64,000 bases of DNA from Diphasiastrum complanatum (GCA_029204225.1 CM055110.1:3031186-3095185), one strand, 5' to 3'; counted from the first letter of the stretch, positions 10,300-21,197 are shown. Program-made: numbers and translations. The notes: generated from the sequence alone by a model not told the origin.

Positions 10300-10494
10300 G
10301 CAAGGAGCAAGCATATTGAAGTGGCTCATCATTTTGTAAGAGAAAAAGTCATTGGAAAAGAGATCTCATTGGAGCATGTTTCATCTTTAGATTGTGTTGC
10401 AGATCTTCTCACCAAGCCTCTACTCAATAATGTCTTTATGAAGATGTGGTCTAACCTTGGCCTAATTTTGAAATCTATGTTGAGAGGAACATAA
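10300..10494 (+). pseudogene. Copia RNase H C-terminal end
   Basis: The last 60 or so codons of Copia pol: ARSKHIEVAHHFVREK, then ISLEHV, DLLTKPL and a terminal SMLRGT before TAA. This matches the ends of the pol frames at 21001-21197 and 13796-13950. The rest of the element is missing on the left. A short purine tract (AGGAG) and the LTR at 10506 follow at once, as expected for a 3' end. Confidence 0.85.
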
Positions 10495-10505
10495 TTTTTA
10501 AGGAG

Positions 10506-11972
10506 TGTGAAGATTATTAAAATATCATCTTCCTATCTTGAGTTTGGGGTCATGTCCATAATAATTTCCACTAGATTTCATGTTGTACATATAAGGAGTG
10601 TGAATTGAGCACATATCCTTCTAGTGTAGTTTGGATTTGAGTTAGATAGGTTCAATTATGATGACATGCAGATGTTTTGATAGCATGCAAAGTCTTATTG
10701 TATGCATGCAAGCCACATGCAATCAGTGCATGCAACATGCAAAGTAGTTGTTGTGATCTACACATGTCTAGGCAATTTTATGAGTTGACATGCAGTACAT
10801 GCACCATACATGCATGCAGTTAAACATGTGGATCTCTGGTAGGTGAAATAGTTCAGTTAAGTGGACTTTCCATGCAACTTTACTGTAGGAATTCGAGTCT
10901 CTCTCATGTAGGAAAAGCTGGGCATGTTTTGCCATATTGTGAATATTGAGATTTTGGTGTTTTGGACTCATTCTTGTTGAATTTCACACGTGTGGACTGT
11001 CCACTACATGTACTTGTGATCTCCTAAGGTGTGTAGATGCACCAAGATCAAGACTAGATTGAGATTCAAGATCAATCTTGAATCCTATGGCAAAAACACA
11101 CTACTACATGCATTCAATCACTTCCAACTCTCACTCACACGTGTGGGAAGTATTCAAAAAATAATCTAAGTAAAAACAAGCTGCTTTCCTCGGGTAGAGA
11201 GAGAAAATACATCAAGAGCTCTCGGGTAGAGAGAGAAAGCTAGAAATCCAATAACTCACAAAATCCATGAAATCACCAAATCAATTGACTTCAAAATGAG
11301 GAGTACAATGATACTAGTAGGTCCACGAGCTACCACTATGCTTAACTATGATTGGACCATATTTTGTGACCTCTTGATCCTATTGGATCATTGATCTATG
11401 CACCTCTTAACTCTATTGGACTATATTCAAGCACACCTCAATTTCCTATTGGACCTCACAAGGTTCCACCTCTAAATCCTATTGGACCTCTTGGAATTCA
11501 TCAAACAAAAACTTTACACTTGTCTACACTCTAATTAGCAAGTGTTTAGTCTCTTACTCTATTTTGGCTCAATAGTGGCATTACAAGTGGAAATGCATAA
11601 TTTGCCATCTATGCCAAATTTATTCCTATCAACATCCTACACCTAGATGCTTGATGTAAAAAAACATAAGACCCCTATATCTAACATAGATAATCTTTTT
11701 CAATTCTTCACAATTCTCTCTCTACCTGAGTTTCCTATGTATGATTTTCTCTCTCTACTCAAGAGCAGCCTTTTTTTCCCATACTGAACACTTAGAATTA
11801 TTTCTGACATTCATTTCTCATAGTGAAGAGTTAGATTTTTTCATCAGATGTATGCCATTGTGCTCTTGCCTTAGATTTTTCAAGCATACTGTTCTTTGAT
11901 CAAACTTGTGCAATCACAACACAATAAGATCCTGTAGGGTGTGTGGTGAAGTTCACACGTGCTAAAAACTTC
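10506..11972 (+). mobile_element. LTR E (3' LTR of the preceding Copia), split by a solo LTR A
   Basis: Begins TGTGAAGATTATT directly after the pol stop and purine tract. It is rich in ATGCATGC-type motifs (10640-10820). The solo LTR A at 10975-11712 interrupts it. The right part continues from 11718 to a plausible terminus AAAACTTCACA near 11972. The right end is uncertain because LTR B-type sequence follows from about 11995. Confidence 0.5.
10975..11712 (+). mobile_element. Solo LTR A (738 bp) with TSD attct
   Basis: Starts TGTTGAATTTCACACG and ends CAATTCTTCACA. The 5 bp before it (10970-10974) and after it (11713-11717) are both ATTCT, a clean target-site duplication. No internal region is left, so it formed by LTR-LTR recombination after insertion into LTR E. 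CACACGTGTG occurs at 10985-10994 and 11136-11145. Five ATTGGA boxes start at 11351, 11382, 11415, 11448 and 11481. It is clearly diverged from the 47-873 and 48854 copies. Confidence 0.9.
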
Positions 11973-11994
11973 ACACTTGATCTCTCTTCTTCTT

Positions 11995-12548
11995 GTAGCG
12001 CTCACTTGCAAAGTTGACATACAAGGCATGCACAAAATGAAATGGACACATGCATGATGATTTGTACAATTCTAGTTAGAACTAGGACACTTGTTAAAAG
12101 TAGGTAGAGATACATGCATGAGATGTGACAAATGTCACTTAGACTCTAGTTTCTACTTTAGATGTGATTGAAAGGTGGAGCTACCTCAAACTCCATAAAT
12201 ATGTGTAGCCACTCTCATAATTTTTTATGAAGAACCAAATCTTTGTAGGTATCTCATACCATTTTGGATCTACACCATTTTTGCTTGATATCTCTCTCTC
12301 TCTCTTTCTCTCTCTAACTTGTGTTGAGGCTAATGCTCATACACTAATTTCTTGTACTTTTGCTCATTTATGATTCATTGCTATCATTCTCTGATTATTA
12401 GCATGCTAGATTGTAGTTAAGCCATAAGTTCTATACTAGATCTTGCTATTCAATCTAGAATCACATTATTGTGCTAATCATAAATCTTAATAAGATCTAT
12501 CATACTTGTGGATCATCCACACACGTGTGAATTCTGTAAATTTTGTCA
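11995..12548 (+). mobile_element. LTR B, 3' portion, followed by PBS
   Basis: Matches the distal part of the LTR at 21215-22003 (shared GACACATGCATGATGATTTG, TCCATAAATATGTGTAGC and TTGATTCATTGCTATCAT). It ends TTTTGTCA at 12548 with the primer site TGGTATCAGAGCC at 12549-12561. CACACGTGTG lies at 12520-12529, 20 bp before the LTR end. A short CT-rich run occurs at 12292-12318. The proximal half of the LTR is missing, replaced by LTR E. Confidence 0.8.
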
Positions 12549-12561
12549 TGGTATCAGAGCC

Positions 12562-12659
12562 AAATTGAGCTTTGCATGCTAACATCTCTGATTGTACAAG
12601 AATTTGAGAGCTAATTCAAGCAAAAAAACAGCTATACACTTTTTCTTACCTTTCTCTGA
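12562..12659 (+). other. Copia leader fragment
   Basis: About 100 bp of leader after the primer site. It then joins reverse-strand Copia integrase sequence, so the forward element that owned this LTR has no coding region left here. Confidence 0.5.
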
Positions 12660-12815
12660 AGTGTGTTTGGATCAAATAGACAACATATAGATCCAAGAAT
12701 GTCTTGTATAATCATCTACAACTCCTCCTTTGCTCTTAGTTGATGAGAAATGAACATCTGAGTGTACAAGTTCAAATAGTTGCTTTGTCTTGATACTTGA
12801 TCTAGGGTTGCATCT
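12660..12815 (-). pseudogene. Copia integrase scrap
   Basis: The reverse frame reads TKQLFELVHSDVHFSSTKSK and then a DDYTRHSWIYML block. These are the start of the Copia integrase core as seen complete at 18890-19000. About 50 codons only, joined on its right to RT sequence from further downstream in pol, so an internal deletion removed most of integrase. Confidence 0.75.
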
Positions 12816-12819
12816 TAAA

Positions 12820-13384
12820 CTCTTTTCCAAGTGCAATCTTGGTTTCCTCAACTAGCTTGATACTACTTCTTGTCAGAATGATATCATCAATATAATAAGA
12901 AGAATGATTGAATATCTTTATCAAAAAAGTTGACATATAAGGAAAGATCATAGTTACTAAGAAAGGTGTTAAGTCAAGAATACCATGACCTTGGAGCTTG
13001 CTTCAGTCCATATAAACTTTTGAAGAGCAAGCAAACTTTTTCTTTATCATGGATGAACCCAATAGGCTGATCCATATAAATCTCTTCTTCTAGATACCCA
13101 TTTAGAAATGCATTAGAGACATCTAGTTGAAGAACTTGCCAATTGAAAAAACAAGCAAGAGAAATTATGATTCTAATTGATACCATCTTTGCAACTGGGG
13201 CAAAGGTCTCCTCATAATCAAGTCCATAAACTTGAGCAAAACCTTTAGCACAAAGCCTAGCCTTGTACTTGTTGATTGTGCCATCTTGATTATACTTGAC
13301 TCAAAAAACCCACTTGCAACCAATGATGTGCTTGTTGGATGGAAGATCCACAAGCTCCCATGTCTTATTCATCATTATAGATGG
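12820..13384 (-). pseudogene. Copia RT fragment
   Basis: Reverse frames give [19 protein letters not shown]-like text, then [40 protein letters not shown] and [13 protein letters not shown]. Beyond 12960 it decays with stops (SLYVNFFDKDI). It is very close to the forward copy at 19780-20270, so it belongs to the same family. No YVDD box remains intact. Only RT motifs up to the palm are present. Confidence 0.85.
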
Positions 13385-13777
13385 TTGTCTTTGGGTTCTA
13401 CTACTCATTGGTCTCCAAATTTGCATTACACACAAATTTCATCATATTCTCAATGAGAGTACATCACATATATATAGATCCATGGACTCTTCTCCTACTT
13501 GAAGTTGAATTGGAGTTGTGGATCCACCTCTCAAGCTATCTAGACTTATCCAAGCCACCTCACTATGTCTAATTGTGCCACATAGTCTTTTCATGCATTA
13601 AATGTGGCATGTAAAGTACAAATGGCAATTCCTATGGTAGCTCGAGTTTCTACTTCTACCTACCTTGAATATTTTATTCCAAAATGGGTCTTTACTAAGC
13701 CAAAAGTGCTCAATTCATCTTTGGCATTTTTAGGACCCATACTCACAACATTAGATAGATTTTTCAATATTTTGACA
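13385..13777 (-). mobile_element. 3' LTR (partial) of the reverse Copia at 13.8-17 kb
   Basis: On the reverse strand the LTR begins TGTCAAAATATTG at 13777, directly after the purine tract TTTTTAGGAGGAG. A TATA box (TATATATAT) lies at 13468-13476. The LTR is cut near 13385-13430 by the Copia RT fragment. The weak forward open frames here are by-products. Confidence 0.7.
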
Positions 13778-13795
13778 CTCCTCCTAAAAATGTAT

Positions 13796-14422
13796 CTAAT
13801 GTGGATCAAGCATTGATCTTGAGATAAGACCAAGATTAGACCTAGGCTTTGAGAAGGCACTTTTGCAAAGTGGTTTTGTGAGAAGATCAGCAATACACGA
13901 AGATGTGTCGACATGTTCTAAGTTGATTTCACCTCCAATGAGCTTTTCTCTTACAAAATGATGTGCCACTTTTATATGCTTGCTTCTTGCATGAAAAATA
14001 GGATTGTTTGCAAGAGCTTGTGCCGATATGTTGTCACATTTGATCAAGGGAATATCATCCTCTCTGATGCAACTTAGCTCTATGATTAACCTCTTGATCC
14101 AAAGCACCTCTTTAGTTGTTGTAGTGAGTGCTTTGTACTCGGCCTCACAAGATGATAGAGATATGGTATCCTGCTTCTTTGAAAGCCAAGACACAAGATT
14201 GCCTCCAAGAAAGATAGTATATGCATTACTGGACTTTCGATCCATTTTATCACTTGCAAAATCGGAATCTGAATAGCCAACAATGGTTAGATCTTCATTC
14301 TTGTACAATAAACCATAATCTTGAGTAGAAGATACATATCTTAGAACTCTCTTGGCCATCTTCCAATGTTGGATCTTGGGATCTTGCATAAATTGACTCA
14401 ATTTGTGCACACAATAGCTCAA
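13796..14422 (-). pseudogene. Copia RNase H domain and pol C-terminus
   Basis: A 208-residue reverse frame with the Copia RNase H signature: VGYSDSDFASDKMDRKS, then CLGGNLVSWLSKKQ-like, SSCEAEYKALTTTTKEVLW (catalytic Glu), IKCDNISAQALANNP (catalytic Asp) and HARSKHIKVAHHFVREK. It ends SMLDPH and stops 20 bp before the purine tract. RNase H removes the RNA template during cDNA synthesis. The catalytic residues look intact, but a frameshift separates it from RT. Confidence 0.9.
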
Positions 14423-15708
14423 GTCGGGTCTAGTGATAGTAAGCCAAATTAAAGAGCCTATAAGACTCCTATAAAGTGTGATGTCCTCGAAGGATCTTTC
14501 ATCACCTTGATAGGATCTTTTACATGTTGCTCCATGGGAGTATCTATGCCTTTACAACTTTGCATATTGATTTTTCTCAACATAGAAAAGACATATCTAG
14601 ATTGACAAATAAAAGCATACTATTCATGAAAATCAATCTCAAGGCCCAAAATGTAATGGATTTCTCCTAGATCTTGCATTTTAAATTCTTTTCCTAATGC
14701 ATCTTTGGTTTTTTGAACTAGCATCAAACAACTTCCACTAAGAATAATGTCATCTACATAGATTAGGAGAATGACAATATTACTACCATCAAATTTTAAG
14801 TACATAGAAGGATCATAGTCACTAAGCACAAATCCTAATGAAAGTAGAAAGTTGTTGAGTCTTGAATACCATGATCTAGGTGCTTGCTTTAAGCCATAAA
14901 GACTTCTAAATAGCAAACACACCTTAGATTTATCCTTGATAAATCCTTGAGGTTGTTCCATATATATCTCCTCCTCAAGATAGCCATTTAAAAAAGTGTT
15001 GGAGACATTAAGTTGAAACAATTTTTACTTAAAAAATAAGGCAAGAGAGATTATGATTCTTATTGTCACCATCTTTGCTATAGGAGCAAAGGTTTCTTCA
15101 TAGTCAAGGCCATATATTTGTGCAAAGCCTTTAGCACACAATCTTGCCTTGTACTTGTTGATGGAGCCATCATGATTGTACTTGATTTTGAACACCCACT
15201 TGCATCCAATGATATGCATGTAAGGTGGTGGATCCACTAGCTCCCATGTGTGGTTGGTGATCAAGGCATCATATTCAATCTTCATGGCCTCATACCACTC
15301 CTTGGTATTGAGGGCTTCTTGAATGTCTTTGGGCTCCTCATGAGAAACAAAATAAGCATAAGCTGAATCAAGATCCACTTGTTTTCCTTTGTCATCATAA
15401 GTGAGACTCTTGGGCTCGGATCTCTCCCTCATAGATCTTCTAGGAGTGAAAATCCGAGGACTTCCATCTTCAAATCTTGACTCCTCCATATGTTGATTGT
15501 CTTCAATAACAATAGGTGATAGATTTTGAGATTGCTTGATCTCAGCCCCTCCAAGATTGGACTTTTCTTCTTCATGAAAAACTACATCTCTACTATCAAT
15601 TACTTTAGAGGTGGAGAGCATGTAGATTCGATAGGCTTTCTTGTTGGATGAATATCCAACCATTACTCCTTTGCTTGCACAAGGATCATCCTTCTTTCTC
15701 GTTTCCAA
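14423..15708 (-). pseudogene. Copia reverse transcriptase with upstream linker
   Basis: Two reverse frames in the same reading frame, split by one stop at 15022-15024. The first (15025-15708) has the integrase-RT linker (RIFTPRRSMRERSEPKSLTY) and the start of RT ([60 protein letters not shown]). The second (14620-15021) continues with [32 protein letters not shown] and VILLIYVDDIILSGS (catalytic YVDD). A frameshift near 14620 leads into the ETPMEQ/DERSFEDITL region. Apart from these two lesions the RT is well preserved, which suggests a fairly young copy. Confidence 0.9.
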
Positions 15709-16240
15709 GGGAATATGGACAAAGCATATGCATCCAAATACTCTAAGGTGTTCAGCCTTAGGTTTCTTCTAATAGAGTGCTTCATATGGTGACTTTCCTC
15801 CAAGTGCAACATGAGGGAGTCTATTGCAAAGATAGTTTGAACAATTGATAGCCTCACCCCAAAAGTCTTTTGGCAAAGATGCCTCAATTCTGATGGTTTT
15901 GGCACATTCACACAATGTTCTATTCTTTCTTTCAGCCACCCCATTTTGAGATGGTGTATATGCACAAGAAAACTCTCTTTTAATGCCTTCAAGCTCACAA
16001 TAATCATGAAATTTATTGGAAGTGTACTCATCACCTCCATCACTTCTAAGAATCTTGATTTTGTAAGAAAATTGCTTTTCAACTAGAGCTTTGAACTTTA
16101 GGAAATAGTCAAACACCATAGATTATGAAGCTAGAAGATATACCCAAGTCAATCTAGTGAAATCATCAATGAAAGTTACAAAGCAAGTAGCACCACCCTT
16201 GATTTTTGAAGATGAGAAGTGCACATTCGAGTGTATGAGC
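15709..16240 (-). pseudogene. Copia integrase core
   Basis: Reverse frames read IELIHSNVHFSSSKIKGGAT and FIDDFTRLTWVYLL (first catalytic Asp). A stop follows near 16118. The next frame (15769-16119) gives KILRSDGGDEYTSNKFHDY (second Asp), CAYTPSQNGVAERKNRTLCE (catalytic Glu) and LPHVALGGKSPYEALY. So the D,D-35-E triad is present but broken into two frames. It would insert the cDNA into the host chromosome. A second frameshift near 15770 precedes the linker to RT. Confidence 0.88.
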
Positions 16241-17072
16241 TCAATGGATGTGTAGTCTTGATAGATGACTTTGAAAAAGGCTTCTTATGAGACTTAGATA
16301 TGGCACACGCTTGTCTTTGGTAAAGAGAGCTTTACCATCAATGTTGAGAGACAGTCTCTCCATTTTCAAGAGTTTATACTCTTGTCTTGATTCTTCAGAA
16401 ATGAGCACACTTTGGAGTGCTTCCAAACTTGGTAGCTCCACCTTAATGGCATAACTCTGAACAAGGTTGTCATATTCCTCCTTTAACCCATTAAGTATGA
16501 CTTGAACAAGTTCATTTTGGCTGATGGAGTCTCCTATGCATGACAATTTTCTATGGAGGTCTTTAATTCTCATTACATAAGTTGAAGCACATTTATCACT
16601 TCTCTGTACACTTTGAAAAATTTGGTTTCTTAGTGTTAGAAGTCTAGAAGTATTTTTTGCCTCATAGATAGACTTGAGAGTATCCCAAGCATCTTTGGCA
16701 TTAGTACAAACACCAATTTCTCTTAAGATGTCATTTGAGACATTCATCATAATGTAGAGCCATCCTGGCTCTCTTTTTGTACTTTGGAATTTCTTGAGGA
16801 ATTTGTGGTTCTTCTTCAATGCCAAGTACAATATCCATCACATCTTGTAGTATTAAGATAGATTCCATTCTAACCTTCCAAATTGAGTAATTGGAGGTTG
16901 ACAATCTTTCACTTGCTTCTAATAGAAAGACACCCATTGAAGTCATAAAGAATGATGGAAATAAAAAAAGATGGATGAAAGAATTGCTTTTCTTCTCACT
17001 ATAGGAACCAATCAAGGGTACAGAACCAAATCCTATGTAAGACTTAGCAAAAAATTGTGAGATAGATCTCAC
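16241..17072 (-). pseudogene. Copia gag joined to a truncated pre-integrase region
   Basis: The N-terminal frame (16731-17072) reads MTSMGVFLLEASERLSTSNY and SIWKVRMESILILQDVMDI. After a frameshift near 16770 the second frame gives ILREIGVCTNAKDAWDTLKS, RNQIFQSVQRSDK and NELVQVILNGLKEEYDNLVQ, the UBN2 gag block. Near 16320 it switches into ACAISKSHKKPFSKSSI, which belongs to the pre-integrase zinc region. The nucleocapsid knuckle and protease have therefore been deleted. I place the start at the methionine of MTSMGVFLLEAS (about 16946), matching 2271. Confidence 0.85.
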
Positions 17073-17664
17073 TAGCTTGACAATCTCTCTAAAACAAGAT
17101 TTGAATCATCAAAAAAGATGAAGTATGGCAAAAGTTATGGTTCTCTAAATTTCACACGTGTGAAATATTCCAAAAATGTCAAATTGACTCAATACAATCT
17201 ATTTGTATGAAACAATTTGCCTAGAACCTATAAGTTTTGTCTAAATCACATATAGATGAGATTGTGTAGCTTCAAGATGATTTTTGCAATCATTCAGGCA
17301 ATAAATGACATGTACACACGATTTGCCACAGGTCTAGGTGCCCTACCTATGACTCTTCAAAAGCTTATAACTTCTGATTGGCTTATCCAACTGTCATGAT
17401 TCAAATTGCATCAAATTTTACACATTTCTAGTTTCTAGTGGGCTAATTTGCTTGAAATTTGGATCAGAGATGAGAGAGAACCACCAATCTGAAAATGGGC
17501 GGATTTCACACGTGCCAGCACCTGAAATTTCGTACAGTACCTGATCTGGCTCATTCAATGTGGTTAGTAGCTCAGAATCACAAGAAAACTACAAACTAGC
17601 TAGAAGGTAGAATCTAGACAATTCCTAGCTTGAAATCTGATTAGATCTGCAAACTTTTTGAGCT
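17073..17664 (-). other. Copia leader-like region without a PBS
   Basis: About 590 bp between the reverse gag and LTR B. It holds CACACGTGTG at 17153-17162 and an imperfect copy near 17507. No GGCTCTGATACC (reverse primer site) is visible, so either the site has decayed or the LTR/leader junction has been rearranged. I see no gene. Confidence 0.45.
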
Positions 17665-18237
17665 TCAACACGAGTTAGAGAGAGAAAGCTAGAGAGATAA
17701 CAAACAAAATAGTTTAGATCCAAAATGGCATGAGGTAGCTACAAAACTTTGGTTCTTCATCATTGATTGTGAGGAGAGCTACACATATTTATGGAGTTTG
17801 AGGTAGCTCAAGGTAGAACCACATCTATCCATTCCAAAATGACAACTAAAGTGACATCTAGAGTCTATGTGAACATTTGTCACTTGCAATGCATGAAATT
17901 CTACCAACTTTTTACAAGTGTACTAGTTCTAACTAACAAAGTACAAATCATCATGCATGTGTCCATTATACTTTGTGCATGCCTTGCATGTCACTATGGA
18001 TCACTTACAATTAATGCGTGTGAATTGCCACGAGTTTCTACAAGCATGAATTTGATAATTCTATGTCTACAAACTATATGCAAGTTGTAGTCTTCAATCT
18101 AGACATTACATAGCCATGTAGCTCGAGTTCTATGTAGGCCAAACTTGGCATTTTGCATTTATGAGCTACATACTTGCATGGTACAACATTTGTAGCAAGC
18201 CAAGAAATCAATATGATTTGTTTTTCCAATTTTAACA
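17665..18237 (-). mobile_element. LTR B, proximal part, reverse orientation
   Basis: The reverse complement of the LTR at 21215 onwards: it starts TGTTAAAATTGGAAAAAC at 18237 and runs left through TTGGCTTGCTACAAATGTTG, TCCATAAATATGTGTAGC and the AGAGAGAGAAAG tract. Similarity to LTR B stops near 17665, after ACTCGTGTTGAAGCT. It is presumably the 5' LTR of the reverse Copia at 13.8-17.1 kb. Its outer end abuts forward gag sequence at 18238 without a gap. Confidence 0.8.
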
Positions 18238-18345
18238 ATAAGAAGGCTAAAAGGGCTCTTCATATCATCAAAATGAATGTTACCAATGAACTTCTCAAGG
18301 AAGTTGGTAAGTGTCAAAGTGCAAGTGAGGCATGGAATGCCATAT
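18238..18345 (+). pseudogene. Copia gag scrap (forward)
   Basis: A frame of some 35 codons reading KAKRALHIIKMNVTNELLKE and SASEAWNA, the centre of UBN2 gag. It starts exactly where the inverted LTR B ends. Near 18345 it jumps into protease sequence (SKESFDSILS), so most of gag, the knuckle and the protease active site are missing. Confidence 0.8.
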
Positions 18346-19315
18346 GTGCTGTTCAAAGGAGTCATTTGACTCAATTTTATCTTTGAAAGGACTCAAGAGA
18401 TCTATTTACACAACTAATGATCATGAGTGTCCAATAGAAGGAATTGGCAACATTCCATTGAAACTTGCTTCTTCAAACGTTCTTGCACTTTCTAATGTTC
18501 TTTTCATTCCAAAACTTACAAAGAACTTAATTAGTGTGGGAAAGTTGCTTGATAATGGTTGTGATGTAAAGTTCAACTCCAATACTTGTTTTATCAAGAG
18601 AAAAGATGAGATCCTTGTGGATGGAACTAGATGTGGTGGAATTTTTAAGTTGAATTCTTATGAGAATGCAAACCTTTGTGAAGTTACTTTGTTATCTAAG
18701 GAGGAGCTGTGGCATAGAAGGTTGGGACATCCTAACTTTACATCTATGTCTTCTATGGTTAAGAAGGAGAAGGCTTTTGGTCTTCCAAAATCTCTTTCTA
18801 GAGATTTCAAGCCTTGTGAGGCTTGTGCCATTGCAAAGTCACACAGAAAGCCATATCAAAAGTCTTTTATAAAGACTACTTATCCATTGGAACTCATACA
18901 TTCAGATGTACATTTTTTCTCTTCTAAAAGTATTGCTGGTGCAACATGTTTTGTCACCTTTATTGATGACTTTACTAGATACACTTGGTTGTATCTACTT
19001 TCTTCAAAGGCTATGGTTTTTTATCACTTCCTTATCTTCAAAGCTTATGTAGAAAAACAGTTTTCTTGCAAAGTTAAAGCTTCAAGATGCAATGGAGGAG
19101 GCGAATATATCTCCAACAAGTTCCATAATTATTGTGAAGGTGAAGGAATAAAGAGAGAATTTTCTTGTGCCTATTCTCCATCCCAAAATGGAGTAGCTGA
19201 GAGCAAAAATAGATCTTTACGTGAATGTGCTAAAGCAATTCGAGTAGCATCCTCTTTGCCTATTGAACATTGGGGTGAAGCTATAAATTGTGCAAACTAT
19301 TTGTGCAAACAAGGA
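18346..19315 (+). pseudogene. Copia protease end, pre-integrase and integrase core
   Basis: Frame 18332-19429. It starts with the protease tail (NVLFIPKLTKNLISVGKLLD), then the HHCC pre-integrase zinc region (LWHRRLGHPNFTSM ... CEACAIAKSHRKPYQKSF), then the integrase core: LELIHSDVHFFSSKSIAG, TFIDDFTRYTWLYLL, KASRCNGGGEYISNKFHNY, CAYSPSQNGVAESKNRSL. The second catalytic position, normally Asp in RSDGGGEY, is Asn here, so this integrase would be inactive. A deletion after AINCANYLC (about 19310) fuses it out of frame to the next segment. Confidence 0.9.
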
Positions 19316-19735
19316 AAAGAGATGATCCTAATTTTGTTAAAGGGATCATGGTTGGATATGCATCCAACAAGAAGGCTTACAGGATCTATGTTCCCTCTAC
19401 CTCAACTACAATTGAGAGTAGAGATGTGATATTCCATGAAGATCAAAAATACATTCTTGAGAAGTCCGAGTTCAAAGATTCTCACAAAGATACTCCAATC
19501 ATCACCCTTGAAGATTATCATGGAGAGATGGGGCCGAGATTTGAGGAGGAGTCACCTCAATTTTTTTCACCAAGGAGATCTCAAAGAGAAAGATCCGAGC
19601 CTAGAAGGCTTACCTATGAAGATAGAGGAAAGCAAGTGGAAATCAACTTCACTAATTGTGCCTATTTTATTTCTCATGAGGAGCCGAAGGATGTATATGA
19701 TGCTATCAACTCAAAGAATGGTACCTTGCCATGAA
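19316..19735 (+). pseudogene. Copia integrase-RT linker
   Basis: Continues as KRDDPNFVKGIMVGYASNKK, AYRIYVPSTSTTIESRDVIF and the basic RRSQRERSEPRRLTYEDRGK, ending in SHEEPKDVYDAINSKNGTLP before a stop. This is the C-terminal integrase domain plus the spacer to RT. It matches 15025-15708 closely. The frame is open but offset from the integrase core by the deletion at 19310. Confidence 0.85.
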
Positions 19736-20640
19736 GGAAGAATACAATGCTTTGATGGCCAATAATACATGGGAGCTTGTGGATCTTCCCTCCAACAAGC
19801 ATACCATTGGTTGCAAATGGGTTTTTCGAGTCAAGTATAATCAAGATGGCACAATCAACAAGTACAAGACTAGGCTTTGTGCTAAAGGATTTGCTCAAGT
19901 ATATGGACTTGATTATGAGGAGACCTTTGCCCCAGTTGCAAAGATGGTGTCAATTAGAATCATAATTTCTCTTGCTTGTTTTTTCAATTGGCAAATTCTT
20001 CAACTAGATGTTTCTAAATGGCTATCTAGAAGGAAGAGATCTATATGGATCAACCTATTGGGCTCATCCATGATGAAGGAAAAGTTTGCTTGCTCTTCAA
20101 AGGTTTATATGGATTAAAGCAAGCTCCAAGGTCATGGTATTCTCGACTTAACACCTTTCTTGAGTCACTAGGATTTAATCCTAGTAACTATGATCCTTCC
20201 TTATATGTCAAGTTTTGTGATAAAGATATTGTCATCCTTCTTATTTATGTTGATGATATCATTCTGACAGGAAGTTGTATCAAGTTAGTTGAGGAAACCA
20301 AGCACTTGGAAAAGAGTTCAAGATGCAAGATCTTGGAAAAATTCACTACATTCTAGGATTAGAGATTGACTTTCTTAAAGATAAAACTTTTGTATGTCAA
20401 TCTAAGTATGCTCTTTCAATGTTAAAAAAGTTCAATATGTTGAATTGTAAGAGTATAGAAACACCTATGGAGCAAAATGTAAAGGACTCTAACAAAGGTG
20501 ATGAAAGATCCTTCGAGGACATCACACTTTTTAGAAGTCTTATAGGCTCCTTAATATGGCTCACAATAACTAGACCTGACATAAGCTTTAGTGTTCATAA
20601 GTTGAGCAAAATCCTTCAGTTTATCATTGGAAAAAGGCCA
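19731..20640 (+). pseudogene. Copia reverse transcriptase (forward)
   Basis: Three overlapping frames. The first (from 19731) reads LAMKEEYNALMANNTWELVD-like text, [20 protein letters not shown] and [21 protein letters not shown] short deletion near 20015 removes the NAFLNGY block. The second (20045-20356) has [20 protein letters not shown] and VILLIYVDDIILTGS with YVDD intact. The third (20323 on) has LGKIHYILGLEIDFLKDKTF, ETPMEQNVKDSNKGDERSFE and PDISFSVHKLSKIL. Two frameshifts and the deletion inactivate it. Confidence 0.9.
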
Positions 20641-21197
20641 AGAGAGTGCTTAGATATATATTTTCAACTTTTGATTTTGGTTTATTGTATAAAAGTGAAG
20701 ATCTTTCTATTATTGGTTATTCTGACTCGGATTTTGCAAGTGATAGAGCAGATCGAAAATCTACAAGTGCTTATGTCATATATCTTGGAGGAAACTTGAT
20801 ATCTTGGCTTTCCAAAAAGCAAGATATTGTATCACGCTCATCATGTGAAGTTGATTACAAGGCGCTCACTACAACAACAAAGGAAGTGCTTTGGATCAAG
20901 AGGTTACTGGTGGAGCTAAAGATAATTATGGAAGAAAATATACCTATGATCATGTGTGACAACATTTCAGCTCAAGCCCTTGCCAACAACCCAATATTCC
21001 ATGCAAGGAGCAAGCATATCGAAGTTGCACATCACTTCGTGAGAGAGAAGCTCATTGGAGGTGAAATAAAATTGGAGCACATCGACACATCATCTTGCAT
21101 TGCAGATATGCTCACCAAACCTTTGAGCAAAAGTTCCTTTAACAAGCATAGAGCCAACCTTGGAGTTATACCAAGATCCATGTTCAAATCAATATAG
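20641..21197 (+). pseudogene. Copia RNase H and pol end (forward)
   Basis: Frame 20646-21197: LSIIGYSDSDFASDRADRKS, LGGNLISWLSKKQDIVSRSS, CEVDYKALTTTTKEVLWIKR, MIMCDNISAQALANNPIFHA, HIEVAHHFVREK, ending FKSI. The residue aligned to the catalytic Glu (SSCEAEY in the copy at 13796) is Asp here (CEVDY), a substitution likely to weaken activity. It is followed by the purine tract at 21204-21214. Confidence 0.9.

Noticed and set aside
13604-13914. Short overlapping open frames on both strands
   Set aside because: They lie across the LTR/pol boundary of the reverse Copia and match nothing.
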